A stretch of 6,382 bases of DNA from Pseudomonadota bacterium (GTDB lineage: Bacteria > Desulfobacterota > Desulfobacteria > Desulfobacterales > ETH-SRB1). Below, piece after piece: positions 1 through 4,691 of the stretch. The notes under the pieces were generated by a model, which searched no databases, was not told the origin of the DNA, and saw only the letters and a program-made list of their open reading frames with translations. The stretch lies in NCBI GenBank assembly GCA_018897415.1, contig JAHIKR010000242.1, forward strand, positions 1 through 6,382. The letters are read 5' to 3'. Position numbers and translations under genes: made by a program. Each line of letters opens with the position of its first letter. Within the stretch, counting starts at the first letter, position 1.

Positions 1-257
1 CAGATATTGGATAACTGTCTGAAATGTTTTGGTCATTTGACCTGCCCGCAATGCCTATGCGTAGATTCATCGCAGTCATGAAAAGTTAATACTATGCCAC
101 GGTTATTATTCTGTCCTTGAGCACGCTGCATGGCAGGCGGGTATTCGAAATTAGATATTGTTTCGAGTTTCGATATTCGGATTTCGGATTTTGAATTCCA
201 CAGAAACTCCTAATATTAAAACTTTAGCACCGACTTTGACGTTTCCCTGCTATATAG
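1..257. other. Intergenic region downstream of fabD, no convincing gene
   Basis: No gene is supported in these 257 bases after the fabD stop. An AT-rich stretch at about 143-198 repeats short TTTCG/TTCGGA words and runs from ATTCGAAA to GAATTC; it looks like a degenerate intergenic repeat. CCTGCC at 41-46 can pair with GGCAGG at 132-137, but the match is short and isolated. Both strands are open for about 26 codons at the extreme left edge (plus strand 1-81; minus strand from an ATG at 79). That length is expected by chance, and neither peptide was recognised. I saw no clear GC-rich hairpin followed by a T-run to end the fabD transcript. Confidence 0.5.
143..198. repeat. Degenerate TTTCG-rich AT repeat
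   Basis: This 56-base stretch consists of variants of TTTCGA, TTCGGAT and ATATT, with TTCGAA near the left end and GAATTC at the right end, so parts are self-complementary. It lies just downstream of fabD in non-coding sequence. Its style resembles low-complexity intergenic repeats of environmental bacterial genomes, but only one copy is in the window, so family membership is inferred. Confidence 0.35.
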
Positions 258-1193
258 TTAGGCTTCTTTAAGAAACTTTTCCATATTCTTCAAGCTGTTG
301 ATATTATAAATACGGCAGGGATAATCCTCAGGAAGAATCTTTTTTAATAAACCTGTAAGCACCCTTCCCGGACCGACCTCAGCAAATATTTCCACTTTTT
401 CATCGATCAGTCTTCGCATCGAGTCATACCATCTGACAGGGCTGCATAACTGCCTTGCCATAACAGCCTTAATTTCATCAGGGTCTTTCCCAAAATCGGC
501 AGTAACATTATGGATAATTCCTCTTTCCGGCGTGTTAAAAGAAACAGTATCAAGAAAATCCCTGAACTCATCCTCTGCCCCTTTTATAAGTTCACTATGC
601 CATGCTCCGCTGACTTTTAAAGGTACTGCCTTTGCCTCCTGCAAAGCCGCGAGTGACGAAACTTTTTCAACCTGCTCTGGAGCACCAGTTATAACGATCT
701 GATGTTCGGTGTTGTGATTTGCAACTGATACAACTCCGCCACCTTGAACTTCATCAACAAGTCCTTGAACCTTATCAATGGCAAGTCCAATAATTGCATG
801 CATAGCGCCTTCATGCTTTGTCGATTCTCTGTTCATCAAATCGCCTCTTTTAAATACAAGCCTTAATGTATCCTCTTTTGAAATAACTCCCGATGCATTT
901 AATGCGCTGTATTCGCCGAGGCTGTGTCCTGCTGAAATATCCGCCCCCCTGCCTTCTTTTTCTATGGCTGAAAGACATACAAGATTTACAGCAGTTACTG
1001 CGGGCTGAAGATTAACGGTCATAGTAAGATCTTCCATGGGACCTTTAAAGCAGAGCCTCGAGATGTTTATTCTGGTAATTTCCTCTGCCATATCAAATAG
1101 TTCTCTTGCAAAGTCAAATTCCTGATAAAAATCAAGGCCCATACCAACTGACTGTGAACCCTGTCCGGGAAAAAGAAATGCTGTTTTCTTCAA
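258..1193 (-). CDS. fabD: Malonyl-CoA:acyl carrier protein transacylase (FabD)
   Basis: FabD transfers malonyl groups from CoA to acyl carrier protein, supplying the extender unit for cytoplasmic type II fatty acid synthesis. Numbering from the TTG start (311 aa, normal family length), GQGSQ is at residues 10-14, the nucleophile Ser91 lies in GHSLGE (89-94), Arg116 would bind the malonyl carboxylate, His199 in GAWHS is the catalytic base, and Gln248 lies in QLCSPVRW. These closely match the E. coli positions Ser92, Arg117, His201 and Gln250. I chose TTG at 1193 because GGAGG sits six bases upstream and the product then begins MKKTAFLFPGQG, as is usual for FabD. A GTG at 1208 would add five residues but overlaps that ribosome site. 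The gene starts 41 bases after hemA, so co-transcription is likely. The usual neighbours fabH, fabG and acpP are not in view. Confidence 0.96.
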   Translation of the reverse strand: MKKTAFLFPGQGSQSVGMGLDFYQEFDFARELFDMAEEITRINISRLCFKGPMEDLTMTVNLQPAVTAVNLVCLSAIEKEGRGADISAGHSLGEYSALNASGVISKEDTLRLVFKRGDLMNRESTKHEGAMHAIIGLAIDKVQGLVDEVQGGGVVSVANHNTEHQIVITGAPEQVEKVSSLAALQEAKAVPLKVSGAWHSELIKGAEDEFRDFLDTVSFNTPERGIIHNVTADFGKDPDEIKAVMARQLCSPVRWYDSMRRLIDEKVEIFAEVGPGRVLTGLLKKILPEDYPCRIYNINSLKNMEKFLKEA

Positions 1194-1199
1194 ATTAAT

Positions 1200-1204
1200 C
1201 CTCC
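1200..1204 (-). promoter_or_regulatory. Ribosome binding site of fabD (decides a TTG start)
   Basis: On the minus strand GGAGG is followed by a six-base spacer (ATTAAT) and then TTG at 1193-1191, an ideal Shine-Dalgarno arrangement. The in-frame GTG at 1208-1206 lies just upstream of this site and has only a weak AAG ahead of it. The family's usual N-terminus also favours the TTG. Confidence 0.8.
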
Positions 1205-1234
1205 ACACCTTACTTTGGATTGCAGATTGCGCTA

Positions 1235-2503
1235 TCAGTCATCGAGTTTAAAAAGTTTCCGGGTTAGATCAATATAAGCAGACCTGTCTCCATGGCATCC
1301 ATTGCTTTTTAAAAAAAGAGTAGGATCATGCAGGACTTTATTTATAAGTGAATTTGTCATCCTGTAAATTGCCTGGCAGTCATTATCTGAAAGGTGATTT
1401 AAGGATTGCAGGGTCTTGTTAATCTCAGTCTTTGCAATAGAATCTATCTTGTTCCTTAAGGCAACTATTGTAGGTACCGCGCCAAGGCTCTCAAACCACT
1501 GCTGAAAGCGAATTACAGCCTCGTCAACGATCCGTTCTCCCTTTATGGATTCTCTACTTCTGTCCTTTATATTTTCCTCAATAACTCCTTTTAAATCATC
1601 TATGTCGTAAACATATGTATTGTTAAGCCGATTTATATCAGGATCAATATCACGGGGAACCGCAATATCTATAAAGAAAATAGGTCTGTTGCGCCTGCTG
1701 CGCATAACTCCTTTAACCTGATTGCTCACAATAACGAAATTGGGTGAGCCCGTCGAGCTGATTATTATATCCACAAGCTTTAAACAATCCGGAATTTCTT
1801 CAATACGTATAGCTTTGCCTTTGAATCTATTGGATAGTTCAACTCCCCTTTCAAACGTTCTGTTTGCAACAAAAATCTCTCCTGTCCTGTTCCTGATAAG
1901 GTGTTCCACTGCAAGTTCGGCCATTTCGCCGGCACCAATCAGGAGCACCTTTTTCCCTTCGAGATTGCCGAATATTTTCCGCGCAAGCTCAATTGCAGCA
2001 TAACTTATTGATACAGCATGATCTCCGATACCTGTTTCACTTCTAACACGTTTTGCAACAAAGAAGGTCTTATGCAATAACCTGTTCAAAATAACACCGG
2101 ATGTCTTTTTTAGGATGGCTGTCAGGTATGCATCTTTAATCTGTCCAAGAATCTGCGGTTCTCCAACCATCATTGAATCGAGGCTTGATGCAACCCTGAA
2201 GATATGGCGGACAGCCTCCTCTCCATCGTGCATATAAAGAGCTTCTTCAAATTTAGATATCGGTATTTTTTTGAATTCAGAAATATAAGTTTTTACGGAA
2301 TTAACAGCGCTGATGCTGTTTGAAGTAGTCAGCAGCACCTCAACACGATTACAGGTTGAAATGAGCATTACTTCGTTAATATCCGGACACTTTTGCAATC
2401 CCCCCAAAACAGAGACAGCTTCCTCTTTTGAAAAAGCGAGAAGCTCCCTCAATTCTACCGGCGCTGTTTTATGATTTAATCCTAATAAAACTATATCAAG
2501 CAT
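1235..2503 (-). CDS. hemA: Glutamyl-tRNA reductase
   Basis: HemA reduces glutamyl-tRNA(Glu) with NADPH to glutamate-1-semialdehyde, the first committed step of C5-pathway tetrapyrrole synthesis in the cytoplasm. At 422 aa it has the normal full length. The N-terminal catalytic domain carries GLNHKTAPVE (8-17) and the nucleophile Cys51 in STCNRVE (49-55). MVGEPQILGQ (112-121) is the conserved segment that follows. The NADPH-binding domain shows LLIGAGEMAE (187-196), and VANRT (212-216) follows. The C-terminal dimerisation helices include VPTIVALR (343-350). Translation starts at ATG 2503 with only a weak AAAGAA ahead, so another layer of control or poor initiation is possible. It is preceded by a 256-base repeat-rich gap after ccsA and followed closely by fabD. 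Haem feedback on HemA stability is known in enteric bacteria but cannot be judged here. Confidence 0.98.
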   Translation of the reverse strand: MLDIVLLGLNHKTAPVELRELLAFSKEEAVSVLGGLQKCPDINEVMLISTCNRVEVLLTTSNSISAVNSVKTYISEFKKIPISKFEEALYMHDGEEAVRHIFRVASSLDSMMVGEPQILGQIKDAYLTAILKKTSGVILNRLLHKTFFVAKRVRSETGIGDHAVSISYAAIELARKIFGNLEGKKVLLIGAGEMAELAVEHLIRNRTGEIFVANRTFERGVELSNRFKGKAIRIEEIPDCLKLVDIIISSTGSPNFVIVSNQVKGVMRSRRNRPIFFIDIAVPRDIDPDINRLNNTYVYDIDDLKGVIEENIKDRSRESIKGERIVDEAVIRFQQWFESLGAVPTIVALRNKIDSIAKTEINKTLQSLNHLSDNDCQAIYRMTNSLINKVLHDPTLFLKSNGCHGDRSAYIDLTRKLFKLDD

Positions 2504-2545
2504 TTCTTTAATTATAAAATTTTAGACTTTTGGTAATAGTTCAGC

Positions 2546-2569
2546 CACAAAGGCACAAAGGCACTAAGG
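2546..2569. repeat. Three tandem 8-bp units CACAAAGG/CACAAAGG/CACTAAGG
   Basis: Two identical CACAAAGG units and one CACTAAGG unit lie head to tail, ending 43 bases upstream of the hemA start codon. Similar CACAAAGGCAC strings occur in intergenic sequence of many environmental proteobacteria; that is recollection, not tested here. Because the array sits in the probable leader or promoter region of hemA, changes in copy number could affect spacing of control signals, but no promoter could be assigned with confidence. Confidence 0.6.
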
Positions 2570-2583
2570 TTATAATATAATTC

Positions 2584-2713
2584 GTAAGCGTTCACGGAAC
2601 ATTGAAATTAGAAATTGGAAATTTGGCCTTCATGCTTTTGTGTACTGTTCTTCCCAATTTCCAATTTCCAATTTCTACTTTCCAATTTCAAGTTTCAAGC
2701 CATGAACGGTTAC
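2584..2713. repeat. 130-bp inverted-repeat element, GTAAGCGTTCAC family
   Basis: The left end GTAAGCGTTCACGG (2584-2597) matches the reverse complement of the right end (GTAACCGTTCATGG, 2700-2713) at 12 of 14 bases. Inside, a GAAATT/GGAAATTTGG arm (about 2604-2626) is complementary to a longer CCAATTT-rich arm (about 2653-2690), which contains three exact tandem CCAATTT units at 2654-2674. The whole could fold into one long hairpin in RNA or single-stranded DNA. It has no coding capacity that I trust and no clear flanking duplication. It sits between ccsA and hemA, and its first 12 bases recur exactly at 3603-3614. Confidence 0.75.
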
Positions 2714-2759
2714 AGTTGATAAGAAAACCAAGGCGTTTGGAAGTTAATTTGCTAAGTTC

Positions 2760-3581
2760 TTACAATCTGGTAAATTCTCCATGATGTCCCTTTAAAAGAA
2801 AATTAACACCAAAAAAAGTAAACAAGAGTGCAGCCAACCCGATAATAGCCATAATCGCTGCTTTCCTTCCGCGCCAGCCTACAGTAAGACGCCCATGAAG
2901 TAAAGCAGCATACAAAAGCCACGTTATGCCGGACCAGACCTCTTTTGGATCCCAGCTCCAGAACTTCCCCCAAACCATTTTAGCATAAACCAGACCTGTT
3001 GCGAGACCTATAGTCAACATGGTAAAACCCACAACTATGCAGGTATATCCTGCAGTATCAAGCAGCTCTAACGAAGGGAGACGTCTGAAAAAAAAACCAT
3101 GCTTCTTAGTCTTAATAGCGTGCTCCTGGGCGAGATACATAAAACCCAGCCCTCCCGCCAGTACAAAAGACGCTTCACCGATAAATATTGAAATTATATG
3201 AAAAATAAGCCAAAAATTATTAACAATATTTTTAATCTGAACAGGCTCAGAGGACACCTGAGAAGCAAATACCATAACAATAGCCGCAAGAGGTGCAGCA
3301 TATATGCCAAAGATTCTAAGGTTGAACTTATATTGAAATATTATAAAAACACCGGCTATCGACCATCCGACAATAACAAGGGTTTCATGGAGATTATGAA
3401 CCGGAATTTGCCCGGATTTTAAAAAAGCATAAAAAATAGCCGTTGAATTACACAAAAAACCAGCTATCAGTAAGAAGTATCCAGCTCTATTCAAGTAATT
3501 TTTCTGCAAGAAAAGATAAGCAAAATAACCCGCCGTACTCATCAAGTAGAAAAAAATGGTAAATATAATCACAATCTCCAT
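2760..3581 (-). CDS. ccsA: CcsA-type cytochrome c assembly / haem-handling membrane protein
   Basis: This 273-aa integral membrane protein of the CcsA/CcmC/HemX (CytC_asm) family probably exports haem and presents it for attachment to apocytochromes c (system II, with a ResB/CcsB partner not in this window). About eight hydrophobic segments are visible, near residues 1-24, 33-53, 67-84, 91-108, 122-150, 177-200, 215-229 and 240-262. The tryptophan-rich haem-binding motif WGKFWSWDPKEVWS spans 204-217. His128, His229 and His267 sit where the family keeps its external and membrane histidine ligands, the last in GHHGEF rather than the common GLHSY. Start ATG 3581 has AAGGTG six bases upstream. 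A HemX-like role in tetrapyrrole synthesis is the main alternative, given hemA next door, but the intact WWD motif favours cytochrome c assembly. Confidence 0.9.
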   Translation of the reverse strand: MEIVIIFTIFFYLMSTAGYFAYLFLQKNYLNRAGYFLLIAGFLCNSTAIFYAFLKSGQIPVHNLHETLVIVGWSIAGVFIIFQYKFNLRIFGIYAAPLAAIVMVFASQVSSEPVQIKNIVNNFWLIFHIISIFIGEASFVLAGGLGFMYLAQEHAIKTKKHGFFFRRLPSLELLDTAGYTCIVVGFTMLTIGLATGLVYAKMVWGKFWSWDPKEVWSGITWLLYAALLHGRLTVGWRGRKAAIMAIIGLAALLFTFFGVNFLLKGHHGEFTRL

Positions 3582-3587
3582 TGATTA

Positions 3588-3593
3588 CACCTT
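3588..3593 (-). promoter_or_regulatory. Ribosome binding site of ccsA
   Basis: AAGGTG on the minus strand is followed by a six-base spacer and the ATG at 3581, a good Shine-Dalgarno match that supports the chosen start. It lies ten bases from the end of the repeat element at 3603-3680, so that element would be in the untranslated leader of ccsA. Confidence 0.7.
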
Positions 3594-3602
3594 AAGCCCC
3601 TT

Positions 3603-3680
3603 GTAAGCGTTCACAGGTTCAAAAGTTCACCGTTCAAGGTTTTTTTCCTGAACCTTTGAACCGTGAACCATGAACGATTA
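3603..3680. repeat. 78-bp inverted-repeat element, GTAAGCGTTCAC family
   Basis: The left arm begins GTAAGCGTTCAC (3603-3614) and continues with GGTTCA/GTTCACC variants. The right arm, read as reverse complement from 3680, begins TAATCGTTCATGGTTCACGG and is closely complementary over roughly 35 bases. The T-rich centre (about 3640-3647) would be the loop. The element fills nearly the whole gap between the dehydrogenase stop (3683) and the ccsA ribosome site. Its first 12 bases equal those of the element at 2584. A strong stem here could act in mRNA processing or partial termination between the two genes; this is inference. Confidence 0.75.
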
Positions 3681-3682
3681 GT

Positions 3683-4348
3683 TTAACTGTCTGTCTTCAT
3701 TAATTCTTCAAACCTGTATCCTTCGCCAAAAATCTCAAGAAGGAGGGAATTTATTCTTTCCTCATCATGGTTCCTAATCATATCAACAAGTCCTCTATTT
3801 ATAAGCTGTTCAAAAAGGTTCTTGTGCGCTTCTGGTTCGTGTTTTTCGCTTAACGCCTTTTTGCGTATAGCTCCCATTAATTCTAAAAACTCGTCATATT
3901 CCTCTCCAAATTGTTTTTCAAGGTCTTGACGCATTTTTTTTGCAAAAGCCGGGCTTTTACCTGAAGTAGAAATAGCAATTACAAGATTACCTCTGTTTAC
4001 AATAGAAGGAAGAATAAAATTGCAGGCCTCAGGTCGGTCAGCTATGTTGCACAATTTATTCTGGCGTTCTGCATCCTTATTTATCTGCCAGTTTAATTCC
4101 TCGTTGTCAGTCGCTCCAATAACAAGGAATATACCATCAATATCAGAAGGCTCATAAGGCCTTTTTTTCAACTCTATCATCTTTTTTTCTGCGAGATCGA
4201 GCAGCTTTCCAGTAACATCAGGACTTACAACTGTAACAATTGCGCCGCATTCCAGAAGTGTCATAACCTTCCTTGCGCCCACTGAGCCGCCACCGACCAC
4301 TAAACATTTACGATTCTGCATGTCAAGACTAACCGGATAATATCTCAT
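3683..4348 (-). CDS. Precorrin-2 dehydrogenase / putative sirohydrochlorin ferrochelatase (Met8/CysG N-terminal type)
   Basis: This enzyme oxidises precorrin-2 to sirohydrochlorin with NAD+; some family members also insert iron to give siroheme. The 221-aa protein matches the stand-alone Met8/SirC/CysG-N form and lacks the methyltransferase domain of full CysG. The Rossmann motif VVGGGSVGARK spans 17-27. The probable catalytic Asp104 lies in NIADRPEACNF (101-111), the position occupied by Asp104 in Salmonella CysG. STSGKSPA follows at 127-134, and the C-terminal helical part begins near 138. ATG 4348 gives the typical MRYYPVSLD start, although the ribosome site is weak. Repeat sequence begins within ten bases of this start codon. 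With hemA and ccsA downstream, siroheme and siroheme-derived haem supply is the likely role. Whether the chelatase activity is present cannot be read from sequence alone. Confidence 0.93.
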   Translation of the reverse strand: MRYYPVSLDMQNRKCLVVGGGSVGARKVMTLLECGAIVTVVSPDVTGKLLDLAEKKMIELKKRPYEPSDIDGIFLVIGATDNEELNWQINKDAERQNKLCNIADRPEACNFILPSIVNRGNLVIAISTSGKSPAFAKKMRQDLEKQFGEEYDEFLELMGAIRKKALSEKHEPEAHKNLFEQLINRGLVDMIRNHDEERINSLLLEIFGEGYRFEELMKTDS

Positions 4349-4351
4349 ATC

Positions 4352-4377
4352 TTAACCGTTCACGGGTTCAGGGTTCA
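4352..4377. repeat. Partial GTTCACGG-family repeat at the dehydrogenase start
   Basis: TTAACCGTTCACGG followed by GTTCAGGGTTCA resembles the left ends of the elements at 2584 and 3603 (GTAAGCGTTCAC). No matching right arm was found nearby, so this is a fragment or a solo end. It lies directly upstream of the dehydrogenase ATG at 4348 and would supply most of its ribosome-binding region. Confidence 0.6.
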
Positions 4378-4400
4378 GCCGTATAAGTACTAAGTTAAAA

Positions 4401-4430
4401 ATTAATTATTAACAATTGATTATTGATTAT
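4401..4430. repeat. AT-rich ATTAATTATTAACAATTGATTATT repeat arm
   Basis: This AT-rich stretch borders and slightly overlaps the end of the four-helix-bundle remnant. A related stretch in inverted orientation lies on the other side of the remnant (TAATAATC at 4517-4524 continued, across the inserted element, by AATTATTAATGG at 4687-4698). Before the insertion, the remnant would have been bracketed by these inverted AATAATCAATTATTAA-type words. Confidence 0.45.
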
Positions 4431-4513
4431 TTTTCCTGCGTCTTTTGGCGGTCTTCACGCTTGCACTTATTATTCTGCACAGTTCTCTCCTGAATATCAT
4501 CGCCTTTAGCCAT
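4420..4513 (-). pseudogene. Deleted four-helix-bundle (S23/IVP-type) gene remnant
   Basis: From ATG 4513 the minus strand reads MAKGDDIQER, which I recognise as the usual N-terminus of four-helix-bundle proteins related to 23S rRNA intervening-sequence-encoded proteins. Immediately afterwards, in another frame, it reads ELCRIISASVKTAKRRRKN and a stop at 4420, which resembles the usual C-terminus of the same family. Normal members are roughly 115-130 aa, so about 85-90 central residues are missing and the two ends are joined out of frame near 4483-4490. The literal frame from the ATG gives only 28 residues, ending at 4427. The remnant lies between the dehydrogenase and the RNase Z-like gene, flanked by AATCAATT/ATTAAT repeats. 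Identity of the two ends rests on pattern memory, but both ends pointing to one family makes chance unlikely. Confidence 0.7.
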
Positions 4514-4562
4514 AGTTAATAATCGAGACCTTTGAATTTTGCCAGAAATAGTCTAAATTGTC

Positions 4563-4582
4563 ATTCCCGTGAAAACGGGAAT
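4563..4582. repeat. dRS3-like palindrome, left copy
   Basis: ATTCCCGT, loop GAAA, ACGGGAAT forms a perfect 8-bp stem and fits the ATTCCC-N8-GGGAAT pattern known as dRS3 in Neisseria. The 24 bases at 4560-4583 match, inverted, 4628-4651 with two differences that keep both hairpins intact, so the pair also forms a larger inverted repeat within the MITE-like element. Confidence 0.85.
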
Positions 4583-4585
4583 CCA

Positions 4586-4606
4586 GTCCCCGATCAGGTC
4601 GAGGAC
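4586..4606. repeat. Small central hairpin in the MITE-like element
   Basis: GTCCCCGA (4586-4593) and TCGAGGAC (4599-4606) are complementary at seven of eight positions around the loop TCAGG; the odd position would be a G-U pair in minus-strand RNA. It directly follows the left dRS3-like palindrome. Confidence 0.6.
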
Positions 4607-4628
4607 AAGCATTCTCAATTAGTTATAG

Positions 4629-4648
4629 ATTCCCGCTTTCGCGGGAAT
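4629..4648. repeat. dRS3-like palindrome, right copy
   Basis: ATTCCCGC, loop TTTC, GCGGGAAT forms a perfect 8-bp stem and again fits ATTCCC-N8-GGGAAT. It is the inverted partner of 4563-4582; the two differences lie at facing stem positions (T/A versus C/G), so pairing is preserved in each copy. Confidence 0.85.
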
Positions 4649-4691
4649 GACGGGAAGAGGGCATTTTTCAAAGGTCTCTAATAATCAATTA

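Larger units (their letters stand above)
4517..4686. mobile_element. MITE-like element with TIRs and an 8-bp target duplication
   Basis: The element proper is 4525-4678 (154 bp). Its left end GAGACCTTTGAATTTTGCC and the reverse complement of its right end GAGACCTTTGAAAAATGCC match at the first 12 bases and at 16 of 19 overall. It is flanked immediately by the exact direct repeat TAATAATC (4517-4524 and 4679-4686), as expected of an 8-bp target duplication made by a transposase. It has no coding capacity, so it would have moved with a transposase supplied elsewhere. Internally it carries three hairpins: 4563-4582, 4586-4606 and 4629-4648. It separates the RNase Z-like gene from the four-helix-bundle remnant. 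The flanks are AT-rich, which slightly weakens the duplication argument. Confidence 0.8.

Noticed and set aside
1..81. Open frames at the left edge: plus strand 1-81 with several cysteines, and minus strand from ATG 79 to the edge (begins MTAMNLRIGIAG)
   Set aside because: Each is only about 26 codons, a length common by chance, they overlap each other on opposite strands, and neither has a clear ribosome site or a recognised family. Sequence to the left would decide.
41..141. CCTGCC/GGCAGG inverted pair as the ends of another mobile element
   Set aside because: Only six bases match cleanly, with no flanking duplication and no second copy in the window.
2511..2524. TATAAT/TAAAAT words just upstream of hemA as a promoter -10 box
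   Set aside because: TATAAT would put the transcription start almost at the ATG, and no -35 box at 16-18 bases was convincing for either word; AT-rich sequence makes such words common.
2602..2784. Plus-strand frame of 60 codons upstream of hemA
   Set aside because: It is composed largely of the repeat element at 2584-2713 and gives a low-complexity peptide; it also overlaps the end of ccsA.
3640..3680. Hairpin with T-run as an intrinsic terminator between the dehydrogenase and ccsA
   Set aside because: The T-run lies in the loop of the inverted repeat rather than directly after the stem, so it does not have terminator geometry.
4563..4648. The two palindromes as a short CRISPR array
   Set aside because: There are only two copies, in inverted rather than direct orientation, inside an element with terminal inverted repeats and no cas genes nearby.
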